A stretch of 64,000 bases of DNA from Rikenellaceae bacterium (GCA_015060045.1 SUZH01000008.1:1-64000); one strand, 5' to 3'. Shown: positions 43,596 to 53,924, numbered from the stretch's first letter. Notes: a model not told the origin generated them from the letters alone. Program-made: numbers and translations.

Positions 43596-45980
43596 ATGAA
43601 TCGTTGGGTTAGAAACAGCGTTGCGTTGGTCGTGTTGCTCTTGCTGGGCACGGCCTGCTCGGTGACGCGTTATATTCCCGAGGGTGAATACCTGCTGGAT
43701 AAGGTGCGTATCGAGACCGACCGAGAGGTGCCGCGTCGTGAGCGCATCCCGAAAGAGGAGTTTTCGAAGTTTATTCGTCAGACGCCCAATCGCCGCATCT
43801 TGGGAGTGAATGCCTATGTCTGGCTCTACGAACAGGCCGACTCGGCCAAGCACAACGGGTGGAACAACTGGAAGCGCCGCATGGGCGAGGAGCCGGTATT
43901 GCTCGACGCCAATTACACCCGTCGCAGCGCACAAAATCTGAAGGTCTACATGGACTCGAAGGGTTTCTTCCGCTCCGAGTCTGCGTTTGAGGTGGATACC
44001 GTATCGAAGCCCAAACGGGCTACGGTGACCTACCGGGTGCGTCAATACGAACCCTATCGCATCCGCACGATCGACTACGAATTCCGCGATCGCCAGCTCG
44101 AGCCGATCATCCTGGCTGATACGATTCATACGTTGCTCAAATCGGGCGATCGATTCGATATTACGGTGTTGGATGCCGAGCGTGAGCGTTTGGCGATCTA
44201 TCTCAAAGAACTTGGTTATTATAACTTTACGGTAGGTAACGTAGAGTATGTGGCCGATACGTTGCGCTCGGATCGTACGGTCGATTTGAAGATTGTAATC
44301 AAGCAGCATCTGGTCGGCTACAATGAGCGTGGTGAGGCGCTTCGGGAGGATAATTTGGCCTATCAGTTGGGTCAGATCCACCTCTTACCTGACTACGATC
44401 CCGCCACGATGGCCAATACAGAGGCTGATCCGACAGCACCCAATACGCTCGACACGGCCTCCTACCGAGGACTGAAAATTGTCTATGATAAGCGGTCGCC
44501 GTTGCGCCGTTCTGTATTGCGTCAGGCCGTTTCGCTCAACGAGGGGGCACGTTATGCCACCTCCGAGGTGGAGCGAACCTATTCGGACCTGATGGCGTTG
44601 GGCTACTTCCGTAGTGCGAAGATCTCGTTCCGCGAGCTGCCTGAACGTGTGGAGCGGGTCGATACGATTCGTGTCTATGACTTCGAGGGAGAGCAAACCA
44701 CCCTGCATCGTACGCAGGAGGGTGTGTTGGCCTGCGATATTTTGTGTTCGCCCACGCTGAGGCAGAGTGCTACCGTGGAGGTGGAGGGCTCTACGACCTC
44801 GAGCTTCTACGGACTGAAGGCCACGGTCGGTTATCAGAACCGCAATATCTTCCGAGGTGCGGAGGCGCTCGATATCTCCTTTACGGGTGGTTATGAGTTT
44901 ATGAAGGCAAAAGATGCTGCGATGCGTCGTGCTACCGAGGTGGGTGTGACGGCCGGCCTCACCTTCCCTCGCTTCCTCCTCCCCGGCGATGGCTACTATC
45001 GTTCGATCGTACAGCCCAAAACCAAGCTCGAAGCCTCGATCAATTTTCAGGATCGACCCTATTATCGCCGTACCCTCTCCTCGATCGGATTGGGCTACCA
45101 GTGGAGTAATCGTCATTACTCGAATTTTACGTTGCGCCCGATTGATATCAATGTGGTCGATGTGGCACGTCTGGATTCGACCTTCTTGGCATCGACGCAG
45201 AATAAGTATCTGATTAATAGTTATAAAACGCAACTTATTGCAGGCCTTTCGTTCAGCTACGCCTACAACAACCAGCGTAAGAATCTGGGCGGTAATGCAA
45301 CGGTTTTGCGCTTTAATTTCGAGAGCTCGGGCAACCTGATCGACCTCATGGAGCACGCCTTTGCCAAACGCCCTAAAGCACGTGATTACTACACCCTCTT
45401 CGGTATCCGTTATTCGCAGTACGTGCGTGCCGATTTGAGTGTAAGTCGCAAGATTATGCTGGGCGAAAAGACCGCGCTGGCGGGACGTCTGTATGGCGGC
45501 TTTGCCAAGGCTTACGGAAACTCCGATGCCGTGCCGTTTGATCGCCTCTTCTATGCCGGTGGCTCGAACAGCATGCGCGGCTGGGCGGCTCGTACACTCG
45601 GTCCGGGTTCGGTGCCCGACCCCGATTCGGCCTATCCGACCCAGCTCGGTGACATGAAACTCGAGGCCAACCTGGAGTTCCGCTTCCCGATTTGGGGTAT
45701 TGTGCACGGTGCCACCTTCTTTGACCTGGGAAATATCTGGTATATGAAGTCCAATCCGGCCGAGTATGCCGAGGAGGCGGTCTTCCACTTCGATGATTTC
45801 TACAAGCAGCTCGGTTTTAATACCGGTTTGGGTATCCGTCTCGATATCAAATTTGCCGTGCTACGTCTCGACTGGGGTATTCAGCTCCATAACCCCAACC
45901 GTCCTGCCGGTGAGCGATGGATTCACAACCTGCGATGGGCCAATACGGCGCTTAATTTTGGCGTGGGTTACCCCTTCTAA
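43596..45980 (+). CDS. TamL-like BamA/TamA-superfamily outer-membrane lipoprotein
   Basis: This 794-aa protein has a lipoprotein signal ('LLLGTAC') followed by 'SVTRYIPEGEYLLDKVRI', the opening typical of Bacteroidetes TamL. POTRA-like repeats (about 30-390) come next, then a 16-strand surface-antigen barrel with 'FYAGGSNSMRGW' (the conserved RGW of the family) and a terminal 'ALNFGVGYPF'. It acts in outer-membrane assembly or lipid transport with a TamB-like partner, which is not in this window. It is convergent with lptD across a hairpin. Confidence 0.92.
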   Translation: MNRWVRNSVALVVLLLLGTACSVTRYIPEGEYLLDKVRIETDREVPRRERIPKEEFSKFIRQTPNRRILGVNAYVWLYEQADSAKHNGWNNWKRRMGEEPVLLDANYTRRSAQNLKVYMDSKGFFRSESAFEVDTVSKPKRATVTYRVRQYEPYRIRTIDYEFRDRQLEPIILADTIHTLLKSGDRFDITVLDAERERLAIYLKELGYYNFTVGNVEYVADTLRSDRTVDLKIVIKQHLVGYNERGEALREDNLAYQLGQIHLLPDYDPATMANTEADPTAPNTLDTASYRGLKIVYDKRSPLRRSVLRQAVSLNEGARYATSEVERTYSDLMALGYFRSAKISFRELPERVERVDTIRVYDFEGEQTTLHRTQEGVLACDILCSPTLRQSATVEVEGSTTSSFYGLKATVGYQNRNIFRGAEALDISFTGGYEFMKAKDAAMRRATEVGVTAGLTFPRFLLPGDGYYRSIVQPKTKLEASINFQDRPYYRRTLSSIGLGYQWSNRHYSNFTLRPIDINVVDVARLDSTFLASTQNKYLINSYKTQLIAGLSFSYAYNNQRKNLGGNATVLRFNFESSGNLIDLMEHAFAKRPKARDYYTLFGIRYSQYVRADLSVSRKIMLGEKTALAGRLYGGFAKAYGNSDAVPFDRLFYAGGSNSMRGWAARTLGPGSVPDPDSAYPTQLGDMKLEANLEFRFPIWGIVHGATFFDLGNIWYMKSNPAEYAEEAVFHFDDFYKQLGFNTGLGIRLDIKFAVLRLDWGIQLHNPNRPAGERWIHNLRWANTALNFGVGYPF

Positions 45981-46018
45981 CATCACAAAAACGGTTGTGG
46001 AGCTTTTGATAAATGATA

Positions 46019-46052
46019 GAGGGAGATTAAAGAACATGCTTTAATCTCCCTC
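46019..46052. terminator. Hairpin between convergent tamL and lptD
   Basis: A perfect 14-bp stem (GAGGGAGATTAAAG with its complement) has a 6-nt loop. T runs are weak on both sides, but the position between converging genes suits a bidirectional terminator. Confidence 0.65.
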
Positions 46053-46075
46053 ATATTATTTCCGCCTCCCCCCCC

Positions 46076-48877
46076 TTAATACAGGTTGTCGTACATCGAC
46101 TGCGACTTGTCGTACTTCAGGTCCTGCAACGAGGAGGCCTTTACACCGATATTAAAACTCCAACTGCGGTGGAAGCCAAACGGAATCCATGAGAAGGACA
46201 TCTGCCAACAGTGCAGGTCGCGCGTGATGGAGATCGACGATGTGGTCAGTTTGTTGGCCTTGATATCGTAACCTCCCTGGAACGTGAGACCCATCTTGGG
46301 GGTAATGTTGACCGAACCATTGAATCCAATGGTCTGCGTGATGTTCTTGCGGTAGCCCGTTGTGCCGTTATTGACGTACGAAATCGAGTAGTTGACTGCG
46401 TAGTTGAAACCAAAATTCCACGGCAACGAGAAGTCGTAATAACTCTGCGCCATGTATTGACGGCGTAGTACGGGGTCCATGTGGCCATAGGGGTCGTGGA
46501 AGGGATTCTGGTACTCGGGCGGCAGGGTCGTGATGTCGTTCATACTTTGCTGCGTGCGATCCTGGCTCGACTTAAAGGTATAACCGAACGACCAGCCGAG
46601 CGACGTAAGACGTCCCGGGAAGAAGAGTTTGTCGATTCGACGACCCTCGGGCGTGACGCGATAGGGGTCGAGCGTGGTCGAGAAGTTGATACCGAAGTTC
46701 TTGAAGATCGTCGTACGGAACGAAACAGGGATGGTCGACAGACGCATCGAGTCGGCGAGGAAGTTGTACGACGCGCTGAGGCGGAATTCGTCGATGAGCT
46801 TGATCTTCTTCACACCCGACGTGTCACGCTTCGAAAGAACCTTCATCTCCAGGTTCTGCGACAACGAGGCGTTCATCGACATCGAGCGACCCGACGAGGG
46901 TACACCGTAGGCGTTGATCGCGTAGGGCGAATAGGTGGTAAAGCGACCCGTTGAGTCGGTCTGACGTACGCGGTAGTAGCCGTACTTCGGATCCGAGAAG
47001 TCGGGGGCATACGAGAAGCCGATCGAGGGCGAGATGGTGTGACGAATCGCCTGAATCTTGCGGTCGCGCTTCTTCTTCGTGAAGTCGAACATACCGTAGA
47101 TGGTCGTCGAGGCCGAAGCCGAGAGCGAGTAGTTGTAGAGACGATAGAAGCCATACTCGGGCGGCAGCGTGTCGGTCTGATTCGTGATGGGGTTCCACTC
47201 GTACTCCTGGCGCTTGAAATACCACTTCTCGTTGTAGTTGAACGAAGGCGAGAAGTTGATGTAATTCAGGATGTTGAATGATGCCGATACGGGGATCGAG
47301 TGCTCCACGCCGTTTTTCATGTTGTCGAACGTCTCGCGCGAGAGAATCTTGTCCTCGGTCGTCGTGACGGAGTTGGTCAACTTACCCGTATACTGCATCG
47401 AGATCTTCTCATACCAACGATCCTTGCCCACCTTCTCCTTGCGCTTGAAGGGGTAGATGCGCGACATGTTGAATACGACGGTCGGCAGCGTTACCGAGAT
47501 GGTCTGGTTCTGCGAGTTCTGCGAGATAGCCATGTTGGCCGAGAGCGAGAAGGGCGTTCCGGCCCAATTCTTCGAGTAGGAGATCGACGAGTTGGTCTGC
47601 GTGGCCAAAATGTCGTTCAGATTCGTAGCCGAGTATTTGTTGTAACCGCTCGTGGCAAAGTTTACCGAGGCCGAGAAGGTCGATCCCGGATTGGCCTTGG
47701 GATCCTGTTGGTGTGACCACTGGATGCGGAAGTTCTTCTGCTTGATGTAGTCGGGCTCACCCTTCTCACCGGTCTTGATACTCGAATACTGCATGTTGAA
47801 ACTACCGCTGTACTTATAGCGCTTGATGTAGCGCGAAGCGGCCGAGGCCTCCCACGATCCGAGCGTGTAGAAACCACCGCGAATGGCTAAATCGGCGTGC
47901 TCGCCGAGGGTGAAATAGTAACCCAGGTCGCGCAGGAAGAAACCTTTCGAGTACTCCTCACCAAAGGTAGGCATCAGAAGGCCCGATTTCGGGCCCGAAC
48001 TGATCGGGAAGAAGCCCTCGGGGATACCGAGGAAGTAGATCGGCACATCCTCCATCACCAGGTAGGCCGGGCCGGTGATTACCTTCTTGCCCGGCAACAC
48101 CTTCGCCTTGGTCATCGCCAAGTAGAAGTGGGGATGATCCGTATGGTCGCAGGTGGTGTATTTACCGTTCTCGATGTTGATCGTGTTGTCGGCCATCTTC
48201 TTCACCGAACCGCCGACCAGCCAGCCGTCGCCCTGCTGCGTCGCTACACCCTTAATCTTCGCCTTGCCCGAGTCGAGGTGGTAGGTGATCGTATCCATCG
48301 AGTAGCTGGTGCCGCCCTCGCTGTATTCAGGCTTTGTCGAGGTCCACTTGCCATCCACCGAGTCGGGCTTTCCGTAGGCATAGACGAGCTTCGACTGCAG
48401 GTTGATCTCCATGTAGTCGGCCTTTAGGTTGCTCTCCTGGTAGGTGACATCACCCTGGTTGTAGATGTAAACCAACTTGTTGCGGACGTCATAAACCAGC
48501 GAGTCAGTGTTCTGACCCGTGATCATGTCGTCGATGAATTTACCGGCAGGGCGGTACTTCGTGGCGGTGTCGGGGGCGATGGAATCCACGGCGAGGGTAT
48601 CCACCGCAGTGGAATCGGCGGGCGTCTGCTGTGTGGCAGAATCGGCCAACGCACGGGCAGCCGCACGCTGACGACGCGCCTCACGGCGGTTGATGCGTCG
48701 TGTAGTCTCGTCGGGCTCCTCTTCGTTTTGGTCGGCCGCTGCAGCAAGGGCCATGCGTACACTATCCTCGGCGCGCACCTCCTCCAACAAGCGGGGCGTA
48801 CTGAATCCGAAGACGAGTTGCGCGGCTACGAGCAACGAGACCAACGAAAAGAGATATTTTGTGGTTCTTTTCTCCAA
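46076..48877 (-). CDS. lptD: LptD-family outer-membrane LPS assembly protein
   Basis: This 933-aa protein has an N-terminal signal-like segment and a Thr/Ala/Asp-rich linker (about 50-110). A beta-taco OstA domain follows ('VYDVRNKLVYIYNQGDVTYQESNLKADYMEINL', 'IENGKYTTCDH'). A large barrel begins after 'VPIYFLGIPEGFFPISSGPKSGLLMPTFGEEY', the conserved lptD stretch. It inserts lipopolysaccharide in the outer leaflet with LptE. A start a few codons downstream is possible; 48877 keeps the whole hydrophobic segment. It is divergent from the amidase gene. Confidence 0.92.
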   Translation of the reverse strand: MEKRTTKYLFSLVSLLVAAQLVFGFSTPRLLEEVRAEDSVRMALAAAADQNEEEPDETTRRINRREARRQRAAARALADSATQQTPADSTAVDTLAVDSIAPDTATKYRPAGKFIDDMITGQNTDSLVYDVRNKLVYIYNQGDVTYQESNLKADYMEINLQSKLVYAYGKPDSVDGKWTSTKPEYSEGGTSYSMDTITYHLDSGKAKIKGVATQQGDGWLVGGSVKKMADNTINIENGKYTTCDHTDHPHFYLAMTKAKVLPGKKVITGPAYLVMEDVPIYFLGIPEGFFPISSGPKSGLLMPTFGEEYSKGFFLRDLGYYFTLGEHADLAIRGGFYTLGSWEASAASRYIKRYKYSGSFNMQYSSIKTGEKGEPDYIKQKNFRIQWSHQQDPKANPGSTFSASVNFATSGYNKYSATNLNDILATQTNSSISYSKNWAGTPFSLSANMAISQNSQNQTISVTLPTVVFNMSRIYPFKRKEKVGKDRWYEKISMQYTGKLTNSVTTTEDKILSRETFDNMKNGVEHSIPVSASFNILNYINFSPSFNYNEKWYFKRQEYEWNPITNQTDTLPPEYGFYRLYNYSLSASASTTIYGMFDFTKKKRDRKIQAIRHTISPSIGFSYAPDFSDPKYGYYRVRQTDSTGRFTTYSPYAINAYGVPSSGRSMSMNASLSQNLEMKVLSKRDTSGVKKIKLIDEFRLSASYNFLADSMRLSTIPVSFRTTIFKNFGINFSTTLDPYRVTPEGRRIDKLFFPGRLTSLGWSFGYTFKSSQDRTQQSMNDITTLPPEYQNPFHDPYGHMDPVLRRQYMAQSYYDFSLPWNFGFNYAVNYSISYVNNGTTGYRKNITQTIGFNGSVNITPKMGLTFQGGYDIKANKLTTSSISITRDLHCWQMSFSWIPFGFHRSWSFNIGVKASSLQDLKYDKSQSMYDNLY

Positions 48878-48905
48878 AATCTTCTGTAATGTCCGAAATT
48901 TTCGT

Positions 48906-48913
48906 TACTTTTG
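48906..48913 (+). promoter_or_regulatory. -7 promoter box for the amidase operon
   Basis: TACTTTTG matches TAnnTTTG. The leader to the amidase ATG would be about 110 nt and includes a perfect hairpin TTGCCGAC-AAA-GTCGGCAA and a longer imperfect one. Confidence 0.5.
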
Positions 48914-48980
48914 CCGACAAAGTCGGCAAACCGATCCGAAAGGGCCTTCCGGAGGCTTTTCGGCACGGTGATTCAACCGA

Positions 48981-48988
48981 CAAAGATA
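48981..48988 (-). promoter_or_regulatory. -7 promoter box for lptD
   Basis: TATCTTTG on the minus strand matches TAnnTTTG. It lies to the right of the plus-strand box, so the two transcripts would overlap in their leaders. Confidence 0.5.
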
Positions 48989-49029
48989 GAAAAAAAATAC
49001 GAGATAGCCATATAAACTACCCCTTAAAA

Positions 49030-50382
49030 ATGCGCGCGCGAAACATTCTGACTTTTTTTGTGCTCTTCCTGACGCTCTGCTATAGTGCCCATGCCGAACA
49101 GCAGAACCGCCACGGCGTTCGTGTGGTGGTGCTCGATGCCGGCCATGGCGGCAATGATCCGGGAGCGGTCTACGGCGGCGTAAAGGAGAAGGATCTGACA
49201 CTCAAAGTGGTACTTCGCTTGGGTAAAAAGATCGAGGAGGGAATGCCGGGTGTGAAGGTGGTCTATACGCGCAAGACGGACAAAGCGTTGGCACCGACCA
49301 AGATCGAAGATCTGCAGAAACGAGCCGACATTGCTAACCAGGCGGAGGGTGATCTCTTTATCTCGGTGCATGTCAATGCGGCCAAATCGACCTCGGCCAA
49401 AGGTGTCGAGACCCTCATTATGGGTGAAACGCCCAAGGAGCAGCGCTACAATACCAATGCCCTCTTCGAGTCGAACCGCGACGACCTGCTCGATATGTCG
49501 AACGAACGTGAGGCAGCAATCATTCGTGCTTATATCCAGAATCTGCAATTCACCTATGGCGAGTTTAGCCAGACCATGGCGCGTTGTATTCAGCAGAATT
49601 ACATGAAGGCGGGTCGCCATTCGCGTGGCGTGAAGCCGCAACCGTTGCGCGTGCTCTATTCGACCAACATGCCGGGCGTACTGACCGAGATTGGTTTCTT
49701 GTCGAACAAGGAGGAGGCCGCCTTTTTGAAGTCGGATAAGGGTATTTCGACGATCGTCAACGCCCTCTATCAGGCCCTGCAGGAGTACTCGAACTATTTG
49801 TTGCGTACCCGTGGCGCGGAAGAGCCGATGCTGAAGGAGCAGCCTGCGGTCAAGGAGGAGCCGAAACCTGCTCCCCAGCCAAAGCCCGAGACGCCGAAGG
49901 CGACGACTCCTACGCCGAAACCGACGGCGGATAAGAAATTATACGATGCTCGCCTGTATGAGGATAGCACCGCTACCAAGCCCTCAAAGCCGATCGCTGA
50001 GCAGCCGAAGAGCGAGCAGCCCAAGCCGAAAGCAGAGTCCTCGAGGCCCGTTGCAGATACGGCCAAGAAACAGGTTGCCAAGCCGACGAGCAAACCGAAG
50101 GAGTCGGTAGCGCAACAGCCTGCGGCAAAGCCCAAGCGCTACTATACGGTGCAGGTGCTCGCCTCGAAACGGTCGCTCCCCCTCTCCTCGCAGGAGTTTA
50201 AGAGCTACCGTAATCGCGTGCATCAATACCAGAGTGAGGGAACCTATCGTTATAAGTACGGCGTAGGTGAGTATGCATCGCGTACCGAAGCCTTGAAGGC
50301 GGCCGAAGCGGTCCGCAGAACCTTCCCGCAGGCCTTTGTGGTGGCTGTTGAGGCGGGGCATGCTGTCGTTCCCAAGCAGTAA
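49030..50382 (+). CDS. N-acetylmuramoyl-L-alanine amidase with SPOR-like end
   Basis: The ATG at 49030 opens the signal peptide 'MRARNILTFFVLFLTLCYSAHA'; the track start at 48859 lies in the leader and promoter. The 450-aa protein has an Amidase_3 domain with zinc ligands in 'LDAGHGGNDPGA' and 'SVHVNA' and the catalytic Glu in 'VLTEIGFLSN'. A Pro/Lys-rich linker (about 260-375) and a C-terminal SPOR-like domain ('YYTVQVLASKRSLPL') follow. It splits peptidoglycan stems during cell division. It is followed 27 bp later by the MCE gene. Confidence 0.93.
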   Translation: MRARNILTFFVLFLTLCYSAHAEQQNRHGVRVVVLDAGHGGNDPGAVYGGVKEKDLTLKVVLRLGKKIEEGMPGVKVVYTRKTDKALAPTKIEDLQKRADIANQAEGDLFISVHVNAAKSTSAKGVETLIMGETPKEQRYNTNALFESNRDDLLDMSNEREAAIIRAYIQNLQFTYGEFSQTMARCIQQNYMKAGRHSRGVKPQPLRVLYSTNMPGVLTEIGFLSNKEEAAFLKSDKGISTIVNALYQALQEYSNYLLRTRGAEEPMLKEQPAVKEEPKPAPQPKPETPKATTPTPKPTADKKLYDARLYEDSTATKPSKPIAEQPKSEQPKPKAESSRPVADTAKKQVAKPTSKPKESVAQQPAAKPKRYYTVQVLASKRSLPLSSQEFKSYRNRVHQYQSEGTYRYKYGVGEYASRTEALKAAEAVRRTFPQAFVVAVEAGHAVVPKQ

Positions 50383-50409
50383 AATGAAAAGTAAACAAGC
50401 GATAAAAGG

Positions 50410-51420
50410 ATGAAAAGAGAAGTTAAAATCGGAATTTTTGGTGTAGCCATGATCTTATTGGCCTGGGGTGGTATCCGCTTTTTGAGCGGCCTTGATCTCT
50501 TGGCGCGCAATATCGAATATGTAGCCGTTTACGATCAGGTGAGCGGTGTGCAGGAGGCCTCGGCCGTGATGATCAAGGGCGTGAAGGTCGGTACGGTATC
50601 GGCCATTGAGTTGAATCCTGCGCAGACGAATCAGGTAAAACTGCACCTCTTGATCAAACGCGCCTATCAAATTCCGACCGATTCGGAGGCTCGCCTCTTC
50701 AGTGACGGATTGATGGGTGGCAAGGCGGTCGAGATTATCATGGGCCAGGCTACCACCTACCTTGAGGCGGGTGATACAATCCCTTCGAGCCAGGGGCAGG
50801 ATCTGATGGCCATGGCCGGCTCGGAGTTGGAGTTTTTTAAACAGAAATTCACGGTGATTGCCGATGAGTTGACCCGCACGCTGACCAACCTGAATGGCAT
50901 TCTGGAGGCCAACGCCTCGCACATGAACCATACGATGGCCCACCTGGATCAGCTTTCGGGTGATGTGGCCGATCTGCTGGGCGATGAAAAGGCACAGCTG
51001 GCCGAGGCCCTGGAGGGTATTGCCGCCTTCTCGACCATGCTGGGTAACAGCGCCCCGAAGGTAGATAGCCTGCTGGGCGGTGTGAATAACCTGATCACGA
51101 CGCTCGACGAAGAGCAGTTTGCTGCGAAGGTGAGTGAGACGGTGGAGCATCTTTCGACCGTGTTGGCTCACCTGGAGCAGGGTGAGGGTACGCTGGGGCA
51201 GCTCTTGAACGACAAGCAGATGTACGCCAACCTGACGGCGGCAAGTGCCAATCTCTCCGCGCTGTTGGAGGATTTGAAGGCCAATCCGGCTCGTTATGTG
51301 CACCTTTCGGTCTTTGGTAAGGATGTCGAGAAGGCGAAGGAGAAGGCCGAGAAGCGTGCCGAGAAACGTGTTAAAAAGGAGGCCAAGAAGGCCGCCAAAG
51401 CAGCTAAAAAAGCGGAGTAA
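50410..51420 (+). CDS. MCE/MlaD-family lipid transport protein
   Basis: This 336-aa protein has an N-terminal membrane anchor ('IGIFGVAMILLAWGGIRFL') and an MCE domain (about 35-115: 'EYVAVYDQVSGVQEASAVMIKGVKVGTV', 'SDGLMGGKAVEIIMG'). A long helical region follows, and a Lys/Ala/Glu-rich tail. It would form part of a periplasmic phospholipid transport system; the permease and ATPase are not in this window. It lies 2 bp before mutS2. Confidence 0.9.
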   Translation: MKREVKIGIFGVAMILLAWGGIRFLSGLDLLARNIEYVAVYDQVSGVQEASAVMIKGVKVGTVSAIELNPAQTNQVKLHLLIKRAYQIPTDSEARLFSDGLMGGKAVEIIMGQATTYLEAGDTIPSSQGQDLMAMAGSELEFFKQKFTVIADELTRTLTNLNGILEANASHMNHTMAHLDQLSGDVADLLGDEKAQLAEALEGIAAFSTMLGNSAPKVDSLLGGVNNLITTLDEEQFAAKVSETVEHLSTVLAHLEQGEGTLGQLLNDKQMYANLTAASANLSALLEDLKANPARYVHLSVFGKDVEKAKEKAEKRAEKRVKKEAKKAAKAAKKAE

Positions 51421-51422
51421 CG

Positions 51423-53912
51423 ATGATCTATCCCTCGTCCTTCGAACAGAAGATCGGTTTCGACCGTCTGCGTGAGCAGGTGGCCGCTCTCACCACGATG
51501 CCCTCGGCGCGCCGACGCATCGAGGAGGAGGCCTTTTCGACCGTGGCGAAGGAGATTGAGCGCCGGTTGACGCTGGCCGACGAGATGCGCCAACTCCTGA
51601 TGATGGAGTACGACTTCCCGGGTGGGGAGTATCCCGATCTGATGGAGGTGGTCGGCAAATTGAAGGTGGAGGGTACGTTCCTCGATGTGGAGGAGGTGGT
51701 GATGCTCGGTGCGGCCCTGCGTACGGTGGGTGAGGTAGTACGTTTTATCCGCAACCGCGAGACCCAATACAAGGCGCTGTTCGCCCTGACGCGGGGTGTG
51801 GAGTGCTTCCCGCATCTGTTGGCACAGATCGACCGCGTGGTCGATACCGATGCCACGGTGCGTGATACGGCCTCCGAGGAGTTGTATGCGATTCGTCGCT
51901 CGATCCGTGAACGTGAAGGACAGGCGGCCAAACGGCTGCAACAGGTGCTGCAAGCCGCCAAGCGGGCCGGTATCGTAGAGGCAGACGCGCAACTTTCGGT
52001 GCGTGACGGTAAGAGTGTGATCCCCGTCTCGGCGGCCAATAAACGCAAGCTGGCAGGCTTTATCCATGATGAGTCGGCTACGGGTAGAACCTTCTACGTC
52101 GAGCCGGTGGAGGTGGTGGAGCTGAACAACGAGCTGCGCGAATTGGAGTATGCCGAACGCCGTGAGATTGTGCGTATTTTGACGGAATTGACCGATGCGT
52201 TGCGTCCCGAGGCGGCCTTGATCGAAGATTCGGGTCGCTACCTGACCGAGATCGATGTGCTGCGAGCCAAGGCGCGCTGGGCCATCGAAAACCGCTGTAC
52301 GCGTCCAATCTTGTCGCTCGACGACCGCTTGGTGTTGCGCGAGGCGCGCCACCCGATTTTGGAGCAGAGTTTACGATCACAGGGACGTGAAATTGTCCCT
52401 TTGTCGTTGGAGTTGGATCGTACGAAGCACCTGCTGGTGATCTCGGGACCCAATGCAGGCGGTAAGTCGGTCTGCCTGAAGACGACCGGCATCGTGCAAT
52501 ATATGTGTCAGTGCGGTTTTCTGGTCCCCGTGGCCGAGAACTCGGAGCTGCCCGTTTTTCGCTCGCTGATGATCGACATCGGCGATGAACAGTCGATGGA
52601 TAACGACCTGTCGACCTACTCGTCCCACCTGCACAACATGAAACAGATGGTGGCTGCCGCTTCGCCCGAGACGCTGGTGTTGATCGACGAGTTCGGTTCG
52701 GGTACCGAGCCGGTGATCGGCGGCGCAATTGCAGAGGCAATTCTGGAGCGTCTGCTTGAGAAGGGTTGCTACGGCGTGATCACGACCCACTACGCCAATA
52801 TTAAATATTACGCCTCGCAGAGCGAGGGCATCTCGAATGGCGCCATGGCCTTCGATGTACAGCATATTCGTCCCTTGTTCCGGCTCGAGCAGGGCAAGCC
52901 GGGCAGCTCGTTTGCCGTGGAGATCGCCCGCAAGATCGGCCTCCCCGAGGAGTTGATTCGTCGCGCCAGCGAGAAGGCCGGCTCGGACCATATCAACCTC
53001 GAAAAACAGCTGCGCGAAATTGCCCGCGATAAGCACTATTGGTCGCAGAAGCGTGACCGCATCCGCCAGACCGACCGCAAGGTGGAGGAGTTGGAGCAGA
53101 ACTACTCGGAGCAGTTGCAGAAGATTCGCCAGGAGCGTCAGGAGATCCTACGCCAGGCGAAAGAGGAGGCGCGTGAGCTGATTGCCGGTGCCAATCGCCA
53201 GATTGAGAATACGATCCGCACGATCCGCGAGGCACAGGCCGAGAAGGAACTGACACGCCTGGCCCGTAAGGAACTGGACGACTATCGTGCCGAGGTCGAG
53301 AAGGCTGAAAAAGCGGCCCGCGAGGAGGAGGTGCAGCGCGAAATCGAGCGCATCGAGCATCGCCGTCAGCGTCGCGAGGAGCGTAAATCGAAAGCGGGTA
53401 AGACGCCTGCAACGGAGGCTGCACAACCTGCAGCGAAGCCCCGCGAGGTGGAGGTCGGCTCGAAGGTGAAGATGGTCGGCCAGGCCGTGGTGGGTGTCGT
53501 GCAGGCCGTGCAGGGCAAACGTGCCCAGGTGGCCTTCGGGCAGATGCTGACGACGGTCAATAAGTCGCTGCTGACCGTCGTATCGAACAACGAATATCGT
53601 GAAGCAACGCGCCCCGTAACGGCTCGTACGGTCTATTCGTCCGAGATTTCGGAGCGCAAACTCAATTTCCGCGACCATATCGACGTGCGCGGCATGCGTG
53701 CCGCCGAGGCGTTGGATGAGGTGCGCGACTTTATCGACGATGCCGTGATGGTCGGCATCGGCTCGGTGACGATTCTCCACGGCAAGGGTACGGGTGCCCT
53801 CAAGGAGGAGATTCGTCGCTACCTGCGATCGGTTCGAGAGGTGGCCTCGGCTACCGATGAACACGCCGATCGCGGAGGTGCAGGTATTACCATCGTAACA
53901 TTCCACCCCTAA
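51423..53912 (+). CDS. mutS2: MutS2-family ATPase/endonuclease
   Basis: This 829-aa protein has the MutS core without the mismatch-recognition domain: 'VISGPNAGGKSVCLKTTG' (Walker A, near residue 342), 'SLMIDIGDEQSMDNDLSTYSSHL', 'TLVLIDEFGSGTEP' (Walker B) and 'YGVITTHYANIKYYA'. A coiled-coil region and a C-terminal Smr nuclease domain ('HIDVRGMRAAEALDEV', 'TILHGKGTGALKEEIRRYLR') follow. MutS2 acts on recombination intermediates and on collided ribosomes. It starts 3 bp after the MCE stop. Confidence 0.96.
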   Translation: MIYPSSFEQKIGFDRLREQVAALTTMPSARRRIEEEAFSTVAKEIERRLTLADEMRQLLMMEYDFPGGEYPDLMEVVGKLKVEGTFLDVEEVVMLGAALRTVGEVVRFIRNRETQYKALFALTRGVECFPHLLAQIDRVVDTDATVRDTASEELYAIRRSIREREGQAAKRLQQVLQAAKRAGIVEADAQLSVRDGKSVIPVSAANKRKLAGFIHDESATGRTFYVEPVEVVELNNELRELEYAERREIVRILTELTDALRPEAALIEDSGRYLTEIDVLRAKARWAIENRCTRPILSLDDRLVLREARHPILEQSLRSQGREIVPLSLELDRTKHLLVISGPNAGGKSVCLKTTGIVQYMCQCGFLVPVAENSELPVFRSLMIDIGDEQSMDNDLSTYSSHLHNMKQMVAAASPETLVLIDEFGSGTEPVIGGAIAEAILERLLEKGCYGVITTHYANIKYYASQSEGISNGAMAFDVQHIRPLFRLEQGKPGSSFAVEIARKIGLPEELIRRASEKAGSDHINLEKQLREIARDKHYWSQKRDRIRQTDRKVEELEQNYSEQLQKIRQERQEILRQAKEEARELIAGANRQIENTIRTIREAQAEKELTRLARKELDDYRAEVEKAEKAAREEEVQREIERIEHRRQRREERKSKAGKTPATEAAQPAAKPREVEVGSKVKMVGQAVVGVVQAVQGKRAQVAFGQMLTTVNKSLLTVVSNNEYREATRPVTARTVYSSEISERKLNFRDHIDVRGMRAAEALDEVRDFIDDAVMVGIGSVTILHGKGTGALKEEIRRYLRSVREVASATDEHADRGGAGITIVTFHP

Positions 53913-53924
53913 AAGGCAGAGAAG

